DNA of 64,000 nt. Source: Hahnella aquatica. GTDB taxonomy: Bacteria > Pseudomonadota > Gammaproteobacteria > Burkholderiales > Burkholderiaceae_A. Under the pieces are notes generated by a model. It saw only the letters and a program-made list of their open reading frames with translations, was not told the origin of the DNA and ran no database searches. Positions 53,368 through 61,422 of the stretch are shown here, in pieces. Within the stretch, counting starts at the first letter, position 1. Every line of letters begins with the position of its first letter. Position numbers and translations under genes: made by a program. The stretch lies in the NCBI GenBank assembly GCA_965194505.1, contig OZ239144.1, positions 1,178,001 to 1,242,000 of the forward strand. The letters run 5' to 3'.

Positions 53368-54827
53368 GAGACCGCTCCGAGGTAGACCGCGTCGTGGGCC
53401 TGCTGAAGCCGCGCGGCATTGATGTTGTCTTCGCCGGCCTCGCGGGCATCGCGCTCGGCGCGGTCGCGCAGGCGCTTGGCCACGGAAATTTGCAGCAGCA
53501 CCGGCTGGGCCGAGACCATCTTGGCGAGCAGGGTCTGTGCGTCGGCAGTCCAGGTGAGGCCTGGGTCGGCATGGGTGCGTGCACCCACCGGGGTTGGGTC
53601 GACCTTGTCCATGTCGGTGCCCAGGGGCAGGATGTGGAACAGGGCATCGAAGAGCGCGTTGCAAACTTCCTGCAGCAGATAGACCGCACCGGCATAGCCC
53701 ATGAAGGGGGTGCCCGTGTGCCTGCGAATGATGGCGCCTGGGAATGAGGCCGGGATGTAGCTTGCGCGTCCAGCCACTTCGGCCAGGTACATGCGCTCGT
53801 TGTAAGAGCCAAACAAGACCAACGGGGTTTTGGTCTGCACCAGCTTGCGGATCTCGTCGTTGTTGGTCTTCTCACCGGGCTTGCGGGTGATGGCGAAATT
53901 GCACGGCAGGCCGAGTTCCTCTTCGAGGTAGTGCCGGATGCCCCGGCCGTGGGTTTCGCTGGCGACCACACCAAAGCTTGCGGTGCCAAAGAAGTCTTGG
54001 GTGACCGAGCGCCAGAGATCCCAGATGGGCTTGATGGTGGTGTGCTTCTCTTTTTCGATGAAGGGCTCGGGGTCGATGCCCAGGGCCTCGCCCAAGGCCC
54101 GCAGAAATGCGGTGGTGCTGTGCAGGCCAATGGGCGCCTGCAGGTAGGGGCGGTCGAGGGCCTCGCAGAGCAGGCGGCCGTACTCGCGGTACATGCAGAC
54201 ATTGGCATGGGCCTCGGCGAGCTTGGGCACCTCGGAGAGGTGTGCGGCCAAGGGGAAGACCATGTTCACTTCGGCACCAATGCCCTCGACGAGCCGACGA
54301 ACCTCGGCGAGGTCGCTGGGCATGTTGAAACTGCCGTAGGCCGGCCCAATGATGTTGACCTTGGGCTTCTCGCCAGGGCCCACGGGCTTGGCCTCGGGCA
54401 CCTTCTTGGGGCCGTATTCCGTCCAGAGCCAGAGCATGGCCCGGTTGGCGGCCTGCCACTGGTCTTCATCGATCGTGCGCGGCAGAAACCGCGCGATGTT
54501 CATGCCCTCCGGGGTCACGCCGCCGCCAATCATCTCGGCAATGGAGCCGGTGACCACCACGGCGGGGAGGTCTGGGTCTAGGCTGGCATGGGCGCGGTGC
54601 ATGGCGCCCTCGGTGCCTTCGCGGCCGAGTTGCTCCTCAGCAAGGCCAGTGACCACGATGGGCAGTTCATGCGGGGGCAGTGCATCGGTGTAGTGCAGGA
54701 CCGAGGTGACCGGCAGGTTCTCGCAGCCCACGGGGCCATCGATGACCACCTGCAGGCCCTTGATGGCCGTGAAGACATACACAGCCCCCCAGTAGCCGCC
54801 GGCGCGATCGTGGTCGAGGACCATCAT
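53364..54827 (-). CDS. bchZ: Chlorophyllide a reductase subunit Z
   Basis: A 487-residue NifK-like subunit. DGPVGCENLPVTSVLHYTD (about residues 31-49) contains a cluster Cys, and NIIGPAYGSFNMPSDLAEVRR lies in the middle. With BchY it forms the catalytic part of chlorophyllide oxidoreductase, which reduces ring B to the bacteriochlorin. The start at 54827 overlaps bchY by 4 bp (ATGA); the longer upstream frame is a shadow of bchY. Confidence 0.95.
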   Translation of the reverse strand: MMVLDHDRAGGYWGAVYVFTAIKGLQVVIDGPVGCENLPVTSVLHYTDALPPHELPIVVTGLAEEQLGREGTEGAMHRAHASLDPDLPAVVVTGSIAEMIGGGVTPEGMNIARFLPRTIDEDQWQAANRAMLWLWTEYGPKKVPEAKPVGPGEKPKVNIIGPAYGSFNMPSDLAEVRRLVEGIGAEVNMVFPLAAHLSEVPKLAEAHANVCMYREYGRLLCEALDRPYLQAPIGLHSTTAFLRALGEALGIDPEPFIEKEKHTTIKPIWDLWRSVTQDFFGTASFGVVASETHGRGIRHYLEEELGLPCNFAITRKPGEKTNNDEIRKLVQTKTPLVLFGSYNERMYLAEVAGRASYIPASFPGAIIRRHTGTPFMGYAGAVYLLQEVCNALFDALFHILPLGTDMDKVDPTPVGARTHADPGLTWTADAQTLLAKMVSAQPVLLQISVAKRLRDRAERDAREAGEDNINAARLQQAHDAVYLGAVS

Positions 54828-56365
54828 GTTCCGATCGCCTCCGAGGCGGCCTTGGCCTTTTTCTTCTGAAGCTGGCGACGCACCTGGGCCTTGAACTCCG
54901 GATGCTCGACGGGCGTGTCTTCCCAGATGCCGGCCTGATCGCCCTGGCCCACGCCACCGAAGAAGGCCTTCATGGAATGGAAGCGGTCTTTGTTGGCCAT
55001 GGCCGCGCGCACCACCTGGCCGAGCGAGCCCACGCCGGCTGCGCCCATGAGGGGACGGGCCGAGATGAGGTTGGTGAAGTAGAGCGAGGGAATCTCGCGC
55101 TCTTTGGCGGCCTGCACCACGGGGGTGGTGCCAATGGCGAGGTCTGGGCGATGGCGATCGACGGCCGCGAGGTCTTGCTCGAGCGAGGCCCGGAACTGCA
55201 CCTCGACACCACGGGCCTCCAGCCATTCAAGGTCGGTGTTGGAGCAGTCTGTGCGCGGGCAGGCCGAGCCCACATAGGGCACGGTGGCGCCGCTCTCGAT
55301 GAGCAGGCGTGCCACCAATAGCTCGGAGCCCTCGTAGCCGCTGACCGTAATTTTTCCTTCGATGGGTGCGCTCGCCAGTGCGGCCTCAATGCCCGGCAGC
55401 ACTGCGGCCTTGGCCGCCTCGATGCGCTCGGGGGCCACGCCTGCGGCCTGCCCAATGCGCTCGAGCCAACTGGCAGTGCCCGCCAGGCCCACGGGCGCAG
55501 AGCCCACGATGGGTCGGCCCGCCTGCTCGAAGACCCGCATGCTGGCCGTGTAGAAGGGATGAATGGCCCCCACCACCGCGCAGTCGAGCGCGGCATAGAG
55601 CTCGCGCCACTCGCGGGTGGGCACCACGGGGCCCACGGCCAGGCCCATGGGCGCAAGCATCTGGGCAATGACCATGGGGTCGGCCGGAAACATTTCGCCG
55701 AGCAGCGTGACCGTGGGCAGTGCGGCCACGCCTTGGCGGGGGGCCTGCACGGGGCCAGCGGTGGCCTCGGACATGGCGTACTGGAGCATGGCGCCTGCGA
55801 GCACATCCTTCGCCTCGGCATGGGTGGGCACTCCAAAGCCGGGCACATCGATGCCGATGATGCGAACGCCGTTGATCTCTTTGGGCAGCAGCTGCAGGGG
55901 CACACCACTGGCCGTGGGCACGCACAGGTTGATGATCACGATGGCATCGAACTGGGCGGGATCGGCCTGGGCATAGACCGCATCTCGAATGTCTTCGAAG
56001 AGCTTGCCCGTGACCAGAGACTCGGAGTTAAAGGGCACATAGCCCACCGAGCGGCGTGCGCCGTAGAAGTGAGAGGTGAAGGTGAGGCCGTAGACGCAGC
56101 AGGCCGAGCCCGAGAGGATGGTGGCCGTGCGCCGCATGCGAAGGCCCACGCGCAGCGAGCCAAAGGCTGGGCACATGCTCTGGGGCTGGTCGTGCGGGCC
56201 CTTGGGGTAGTCGGCCGCGTACTGGGCGAGGGTCTCGGACTTGCCGGCCGCCGATGCGGCTGCATGAAGCTCAGACTTGTTGTTGCACGAGGCACCCTCG
56301 GCCAAGGCCCCTTGCGCGCGGGTGGGCGCGGCAGGCTGGATGGGGATGATGGTGTGCTCGGCCAC
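54824..56365 (-). CDS. bchY: Chlorophyllide a reductase subunit Y
   Basis: A 513-residue NifD-like subunit. MCPAFGSLRVGLRMRRTATI and LSGSACCVYGLTFTSHFYGA contain conserved cluster Cys, and INLCVPTASGVPLQLLPKEI provides another. It combines with BchZ; BchX supplies electrons. It starts 6 bp after bchX. Length is normal. Confidence 0.95.
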   Translation of the reverse strand: MAEHTIIPIQPAAPTRAQGALAEGASCNNKSELHAAASAAGKSETLAQYAADYPKGPHDQPQSMCPAFGSLRVGLRMRRTATILSGSACCVYGLTFTSHFYGARRSVGYVPFNSESLVTGKLFEDIRDAVYAQADPAQFDAIVIINLCVPTASGVPLQLLPKEINGVRIIGIDVPGFGVPTHAEAKDVLAGAMLQYAMSEATAGPVQAPRQGVAALPTVTLLGEMFPADPMVIAQMLAPMGLAVGPVVPTREWRELYAALDCAVVGAIHPFYTASMRVFEQAGRPIVGSAPVGLAGTASWLERIGQAAGVAPERIEAAKAAVLPGIEAALASAPIEGKITVSGYEGSELLVARLLIESGATVPYVGSACPRTDCSNTDLEWLEARGVEVQFRASLEQDLAAVDRHRPDLAIGTTPVVQAAKEREIPSLYFTNLISARPLMGAAGVGSLGQVVRAAMANKDRFHSMKAFFGGVGQGDQAGIWEDTPVEHPEFKAQVRRQLQKKKAKAASEAIGT

Positions 56366-56371
56366 GGTGGT

Positions 56372-57391
56372 TTAGACCTTGTCGTAGACCACTTCGAGTG
56401 ATGGCTTGGCGCAGACTTCGCGGCCCATCATGTCGGTGAGAGAGGCGGGTTCAAGGACCACATCGCGGCCCACGGCCGACGATGAGAACAGGCCCAAGAG
56501 TTCGTCTTGGGTGAGTGGCTTGGGACGCACGGGCGGGGCTACGGCCACATTGGTGGCGAGCTCTTCAAAGAGCGGGCCCCACTGGGTGCCCGGCCGGCCG
56601 ATGATGTCGTAGTTGGCGCTCTTGCGGCGGATGTCTTCATGGGCTGGAATGGCCGAGAGCACTGGAATGCCTGCGGCCGATGCGAAGGCTGCGGCCTCGC
56701 CGGTACCGTCGTCTTTGTTGATGACCATGCCCGCCACGCCCACGTTGCCGCCGAGCTTGCGGAAGTACTCCACGGCCGAGCAGACGTTGTTGGCCACATA
56801 GAGGGATTGCAGGTCGTTGCTGCCCACCACGATGACCTTCTGGCACATGTCGCGGGCAATCGGCAGGCCAAAGCCACCGCAGACCACATCGCCCAGAAAG
56901 TCGAGCAGCACGTAGTCGAAGCCCCAGTCGTGAAAGCCGAGTTTCTCGAGGGTTTCAAAGCCGTGGATGATGCCGCGGCCACCACAGCCACGGCCCACTT
57001 CGGGGCCACCGAGTTCCATGGCAAAGACACCATCGCGCTTGAAGCAGACATCGCCAATCGAGACAGGCTCACCGGCCAGTTTCTTGCGCGAGGAGGTCTC
57101 GATGATGGTGGGGCAGGCCTTGCCGCCAAAGAGCAGCGAGGTGGTGTCGCTTTTCGGGTCGCAGCCGATGAGCAGCACCTTCTTGCCCTGCTGGGCCATC
57201 ATGTACGAGAGGTTCGAGAGCGTGAAGCTCTTGCCAATGCCACCCTTGCCGTAGATGGCGATGATCTGTGTTTCTTTGGTGACCTCGCCCGTGTGGACTG
57301 GGTCGAGCGGCTCTGCGGCCTCATCTCGCAGGCGCTGCTTCATGTTGAACTGAATCGGGGCTCCTGCCAGGTTGGTGTCGGTGACGCTCAT
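56372..57391 (-). CDS. bchX: Chlorophyllide a reductase iron protein
   Basis: A 339-residue NifH-like ATPase with P-loop IYGKGGIGKSFTLSNLS (about residues 46-62), Cys ligands in MELGGPEVGRGCGGRGI and LLDFLGDVVCGGFGLP, and switch Asp in IGCDPKSDTT. It donates electrons to BchYZ, and some homologues can also reduce the 8-vinyl group. ATG 57391 overlaps the bchC stop (ATGA). Confidence 0.96.
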   Translation of the reverse strand: MSVTDTNLAGAPIQFNMKQRLRDEAAEPLDPVHTGEVTKETQIIAIYGKGGIGKSFTLSNLSYMMAQQGKKVLLIGCDPKSDTTSLLFGGKACPTIIETSSRKKLAGEPVSIGDVCFKRDGVFAMELGGPEVGRGCGGRGIIHGFETLEKLGFHDWGFDYVLLDFLGDVVCGGFGLPIARDMCQKVIVVGSNDLQSLYVANNVCSAVEYFRKLGGNVGVAGMVINKDDGTGEAAAFASAAGIPVLSAIPAHEDIRRKSANYDIIGRPGTQWGPLFEELATNVAVAPPVRPKPLTQDELLGLFSSSAVGRDVVLEPASLTDMMGREVCAKPSLEVVYDKV

Positions 57392-58329
57392 TGCAGACTC
57401 CTCCAGTCCATGATGACTTTGAGACTCGACTTGCTTTGAAAGGCTTGCTCGTAGGCCTGCGCACAGTCGGTGGCCTGCCAACGATTGGTGATGAGGCCAT
57501 CGAGGTTGAGCCGGCCTTCTTCCACGAGCCGGCCCACTGCTTGAAGGTCTGCGGGCTGCCACTGGGCGGCCACGCGAAGGCGGGCCTCCCGCAGGAAGGC
57601 GGGTGCAAAATCGAATGAGAGCGGCTGGCTGTAGAAGCCCGCGAGCACGACCTCGCCACCAGGGCGCAGGTGGTGGATCCAGTCGTTGAGGGCCTGGCCC
57701 GCGCCGCTGGCATCCAGAATGCGATCGAAGAGCTGGCCCTTGCTAAAGGACGGTGTGCGAACGAGGTAGCCATGGGATTCGTCTTGGCGGGCCTTGTCGG
57801 TCTCCCAGACCAAGGGCTGGCCGCCCAGGGCCACCACCAGGCGGGCCACGAGCCGGCCCATCACGCCATGGCCCACGATGAGGTCTGGCAGGCCTGAGCC
57901 CGGGTGCACCACAGCATGGTGGGCGGTCGCTGCAAGCGCCAGGAGCACACCACGCTCAGAGAGCGAAGATGAAATGGGCAGCACGCGCTGTGCGGCCGTG
58001 ACGAGCTCGGAGGCGGAGCCCCCGAAGAGGCCGCGCACCGGCCCAAAGCAATTGGCACCAGGCACGAAGACCCACTGACCCTCCGCAATGCCAGCCTGCG
58101 GGCCGGCCTCGATGACCTCACCCACGGATTCATAGCCGGGCACCAAGGGGTAGCCCATGCCTGGAAAGGGTGGCATCTCGCCGGTGTAGAAGAGCCGCTC
58201 GGTGCCCGTGCTGATGCCGCTGTAATGCACGCGCACCCGAACATCGGCCGCACCCAAGGCCGCGAGGGCGAGTTCTGCAAGGCGCAGTTGGCGGGGTGCT
58301 TCGAACAAAACGGCTTGTGCGTGGCTCAT
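57388..58329 (-). CDS. bchC: 3-hydroxyethyl bacteriochlorophyllide a dehydrogenase
   Basis: A 313-residue medium-chain dehydrogenase lacking obvious catalytic zinc residues, as in BchC. SGISTGTERLFYTGEMPPFPGMGYPLVPGYESVGEV near residues 36-71 is the family signature; GHGVMGRLVARLVVALGG is the nucleotide-binding motif. It oxidises the 3-hydroxyethyl group made by BchF to acetyl, completing ring A. Its promoter region holds two PpsR-type sites. Confidence 0.94.
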   Translation of the reverse strand: MSHAQAVLFEAPRQLRLAELALAALGAADVRVRVHYSGISTGTERLFYTGEMPPFPGMGYPLVPGYESVGEVIEAGPQAGIAEGQWVFVPGANCFGPVRGLFGGSASELVTAAQRVLPISSSLSERGVLLALAATAHHAVVHPGSGLPDLIVGHGVMGRLVARLVVALGGQPLVWETDKARQDESHGYLVRTPSFSKGQLFDRILDASGAGQALNDWIHHLRPGGEVVLAGFYSQPLSFDFAPAFLREARLRVAAQWQPADLQAVGRLVEEGRLNLDGLITNRWQATDCAQAYEQAFQSKSSLKVIMDWRSLQ

Positions 58330-58336
58330 TTTATTG

Positions 58337-58399
58337 TGTCAATTTGATGTGACGAAATAACTGTAAGGCTGATGGTACACCTCAGAGCGTCCTGTGCAA
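58337..58399 (-). promoter_or_regulatory. bchC promoter with tandem PpsR-type operators
   Basis: A perfect TGT-N12-ACA palindrome lies at 58362-58379 and a near match ending ACG at 58337-58354, separated by 7 bp. A plausible minus-strand promoter, TTGCAC (58394-58399), 16-bp spacer, TACCAT (58372-58377), has its -10 inside the perfect site. This closely mirrors the CrtJ-regulated bchC promoter of Rhodobacter. It gives bchC its own start within the crtEF-bch-puf superoperon. Confidence 0.75.
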
Positions 58400-58417
58400 G
58401 TTTGTTTTTCATTTTTT

Positions 58418-59575
58418 TTATTGCGCCGCGGGGGCCTCGGCCACCACCAGGCCCGTTTGCAGGGGCACGGCTGTTGGAACGGCGCGGCCTGCCACAAAGC
58501 CCGCCTCGTGCAGCATGTCGATGAGTTCGGCAGCCGAGCGGGGTCGGCCCCCGCCCATGGCCAGCAGGTACCAGCCGAAGTAGGCATCGCCCATGGCCTC
58601 GGCACCGCGCGTGGCCGCCATGGGTTCGGCAATGAGGATGCGGCCGCCCTTGGGGCCAAAGCACTGCCGCGCGCGCGAGAGCAGCAGGCGCACACGGTCG
58701 TCGGGGTGGTCGTAGAGCACCCGCACCAGGCTCACGACATCGGCGCCTTGGGGCAGTGGGTCTCGGAAAAAATCCGCACCATGGCAGGCCACCCGGCCAC
58801 TCAAGCGCGGGTCGGTGTCCATGGCGGCGGCCGCCTGCTGGGCCACTGCGGGCAGGTCCACCAGGCTGAGTTTCAGGTGTGCATGGGCGTGGCCCACGGC
58901 AGTCACAAACCGACCCAGGCCCCCACCGATGTCGAGCAGTTGTGTGTGGCCACGAAAGTCGTAGGCGTCGATCACCTGCTGGGCCACCAGTGGCTGGCTC
59001 TCGGCCATGAGCTTGGAGTAATCGGTGACCTCGCTCGCACCCAGTCCCCCCTCGCGGGTCTGGCCATCGGAGGCGTAAGTCCAGTAGCGGCGCATGCGAG
59101 TCTCTGGCGCATCGGTGCGCAAGAGCGTGAGTGGGTCGGTGAGGTCTTGGTAGAAGGCCTCGTGGTGACGCACCATCGCCAGAATGGCTGGGCTGTTGGC
59201 CAGCACCACGCCCCGCATGCCCAGGCCCAAGACATTGGGCGCGCGCCACTCCAGAATGCCGATCGACACGCCGGCCTTGGCAAGCAGCAGCATGCGTGCA
59301 TCGGTGAGGCTGCAAAGACTGGCCGCGGACTCCAGTCGCATGGGTGCGCGACGCAGTTGATCCAGAAGGCCGCTTTGCACCAGGGCGAGCAGGGTTTGCG
59401 AATAGGCAAAGCCCGCGACCAGATCGAAGAGCTGGCGCGACTGTCGGTGAACGATCCAGCGCAGAAAGATGGACTGCGAGGCCCAGCGCTGAAAGGCGGG
59501 GCTGGCCAAGAGGCGATCTCGCAGGCCCGTGAGGGACCACTTCGAGGGCGCCTTGGCAGGCATCACGGCCGACAC
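58418..59575 (-). CDS. crtF: Hydroxyneurosporene O-methyltransferase
   Basis: A 385-residue SAM-dependent methyltransferase. An N-terminal winged-helix-like dimerisation region precedes QLLDIGGGLGRFVTAVGHAHA (SAM motif, about residues 212-232), and RVLYDHPDDRVRLLL is typical of this O-methyltransferase class. CrtF methylates the 1-hydroxyl group of hydroxy carotenoids. The GTG at 59575 directly follows the crtE stop; the ATG four codons later (59563) is an alternative. An 88-bp gap with the bchC promoter follows. Confidence 0.92.
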   Translation of the reverse strand: MSAVMPAKAPSKWSLTGLRDRLLASPAFQRWASQSIFLRWIVHRQSRQLFDLVAGFAYSQTLLALVQSGLLDQLRRAPMRLESAASLCSLTDARMLLLAKAGVSIGILEWRAPNVLGLGMRGVVLANSPAILAMVRHHEAFYQDLTDPLTLLRTDAPETRMRRYWTYASDGQTREGGLGASEVTDYSKLMAESQPLVAQQVIDAYDFRGHTQLLDIGGGLGRFVTAVGHAHAHLKLSLVDLPAVAQQAAAAMDTDPRLSGRVACHGADFFRDPLPQGADVVSLVRVLYDHPDDRVRLLLSRARQCFGPKGGRILIAEPMAATRGAEAMGDAYFGWYLLAMGGGRPRSAAELIDMLHEAGFVAGRAVPTAVPLQTGLVVAEAPAAQ

Positions 59576-60460
59576 TTAAGCCCCCAGCGGATGGCGGCGA
59601 AGGCCCGCGCAGTGTTCATCGGGCAGCAGGCGGCGCGCCTGTGCGAGCACCAGCTCACGCAGCTTGGTGGCGCCGCGGCAGGCGGGAATGCTGGCCACGG
59701 CCTCGGCAATCAGGCCATCGAAATAGGCCACGGCACCTTCAAGGCCCAGTTCGCGGGCCGAGCTTGGGCGATCGTGGGTGAGGTCTTGGCCTGCGGGCTT
59801 GCCCAGTTCGGTCACATCGAGAAGCACATCGCGAATGTCATCGGCCACCTGGTAGGCCTCGCCAATGGCATCGCCCAGCCGCTGCCATGCGCGCGGGTCT
59901 GCACCGGCTGCAATCGCACCCCCCACGGTGGCAGCGGTAAAGAGTGCACCGGTCTTCTCGCGCTGGTAGCGGGTGAGGTCGGCCTTGGACTCGCACTCCC
60001 AGGCCTGACCGGCCACGATGCCGTGGGGTGGGCCCACGGCAGCCGACAAGGCATCCAAGAGTGGCGCCATGCGGTGGGGCTCATGGGCGCGCGCGGTGGC
60101 AATCATTCGGAAGGCCATGACAATCAGGGCATCGCCCGAGAGCACGGCCAGGCGCTCGCCGAAGGCTGCATGCACCGTGGGCACACCTCGGCGGGTGGCG
60201 GCGTTGTCGAAGCAAGGCAGGTCGTCGTGCACCAATGATGCGCAGTGCAGGAGCTCCAGGGCTGCGGCATAGGCATCGGAGAGGCGGGGGTCGTCATCGC
60301 CGCAGGCCAGGGCCACGGCCATGCACAGGTGGGGCCGAACCCTTGCGCCACCGGGGAAGACCGCATGCCGGATGGCTGCAGCCAGCCTGGGCGGTGCGTT
60401 CGATTGCAACTGGGATTCAAGCCCCTTTTCAAGCACCCCTTCAATTCGGTCTGTCAGCAT
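59576..60460 (-). CDS. crtE: Geranylgeranyl diphosphate synthase
   Basis: A 294-residue prenyl synthase. The first Asp-rich motif LVHDDLPCFDNAATRRG is at about residues 75-91 and the second, VADDIRDVLLD, at about 210-220. It makes GGPP for both carotenoids (CrtB) and the bacteriochlorophyll tail (BchG/BchP). ATG 60460 is preceded by AGGAGG; the GTG at 60496 has no such support. It heads the crtEF-bchCXYZ-puf superoperon. Confidence 0.95.
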   Translation of the reverse strand: MLTDRIEGVLEKGLESQLQSNAPPRLAAAIRHAVFPGGARVRPHLCMAVALACGDDDPRLSDAYAAALELLHCASLVHDDLPCFDNAATRRGVPTVHAAFGERLAVLSGDALIVMAFRMIATARAHEPHRMAPLLDALSAAVGPPHGIVAGQAWECESKADLTRYQREKTGALFTAATVGGAIAAGADPRAWQRLGDAIGEAYQVADDIRDVLLDVTELGKPAGQDLTHDRPSSARELGLEGAVAYFDGLIAEAVASIPACRGATKLRELVLAQARRLLPDEHCAGLRRHPLGA

Positions 60461-60509
60461 GCTGGCCTCCTGGCGTTCTGCTTCCACAACGGGCACCCGA
60501 AGAAAATGG

Positions 60510-60553
60510 TGTCAATTGCAACTGTCGTTGTGTACTGTACTAGCAATTTGACA
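60510..60553. promoter_or_regulatory. PpsR-type operators between crtE and bchO
   Basis: A perfect TGT-N12-ACA site lies at 60536-60553. A weaker TGT-N12-TCG site lies at 60510-60527, exactly 8 bp away. They occupy the 104-bp divergent region between crtE (minus) and bchO (plus), so both operons may be PpsR controlled. Promoter hexamers could not be assigned with confidence. Confidence 0.65.
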
Positions 60554-60564
60554 CTGGCACCAGC

Positions 60565-61422
60565 ATGAATCTGATACCCCGGGTGCTTGAGACGTTTGAG
60601 CACCGCCTCGATGGCCTTCAGTGGTCGGGATGGGACCGCCCTGCCGTGGCGCAGTCCCCGAGCCTTCTGTTTCTGCATGGCACGGGTGCAGACCGCAGTT
60701 CTTGGCAGCCGCTCTTGGATGTGTTGCCCGAGGACTGGGGCCTGCTCGTGCCCGACCTGCCCGGCCATGGCCAGAGCCAGTTCGAGGCGCCGCAGTCGAT
60801 TGGTCTTCGCGAGATGGCCCTGCGCCTGCACCGCCTGCTGCAGTCACGCGGCATTCGCAGGCCGGATTGTGTGGTGGGGCATTCTGCGGGGGCGGCCGTG
60901 GCCGTGGCCATGGCCCTGGCACCCGAGACCACGCGGCCACACCGCATTTTTGGCGTGGCGCCCTCGCTGGTGCCACCGCCCGCATTGTTTAGTCAGATGC
61001 TGGGCCCGTTGCTCGGCCCACTGGTGTTGTCGAGCCCCAGCCTGCTCATGCTCGGTGGCATTGCGCGCTCCACCCATGTGGTGAACCGGCTGCTGGCCTC
61101 CACCGGCACCGCCCTGCCCCATGCACGGAAAGAAATTTACCGAGGCCTCTTTGGCCAGTCGGCCCACCTGCGTGGGGCCTTGGGCTTCATGGCCGCCACG
61201 GACCTGCCCGGCCTGCTCTCAGAGGCGCACGACCTCACGGTGCCCACCCTCTTTTTGGCTGCGCTCGATGACCCCTGGATTCCGGCCGAGCCGCTTGCAC
61301 AGGTGATGAACACCCATCTGCCGCAGGCCACGCTCGAGTGGACCACCCAAGGCGGCCACCTCTTCCACGAGGTGGATCAGGCCTCGGTGGGCGCGCGCCT
61401 CACGGACTGGATGGCCTCGTGA
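60565..61422 (+). CDS. bchO: Putative Mg-chelatase accessory protein BchO
   Basis: A 285-residue alpha/beta hydrolase: LLFLHGTGADRSSW (oxyanion region, about residues 34-47), VPDLPGHGQS, VVGHSAGAAVAVAMAL (Ser nucleophile near 107), and a C-terminal His in GGHLFHEV. BchO lies with bchD and bchI in purple bacteria; its reaction is unknown. Here it is divergent from crtE and convergent with bchD, overlapping it by 46 bp. Confidence 0.9.
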   Translation: MNLIPRVLETFEHRLDGLQWSGWDRPAVAQSPSLLFLHGTGADRSSWQPLLDVLPEDWGLLVPDLPGHGQSQFEAPQSIGLREMALRLHRLLQSRGIRRPDCVVGHSAGAAVAVAMALAPETTRPHRIFGVAPSLVPPPALFSQMLGPLLGPLVLSSPSLLMLGGIARSTHVVNRLLASTGTALPHARKEIYRGLFGQSAHLRGALGFMAATDLPGLLSEAHDLTVPTLFLAALDDPWIPAEPLAQVMNTHLPQATLEWTTQGGHLFHEVDQASVGARLTDWMAS

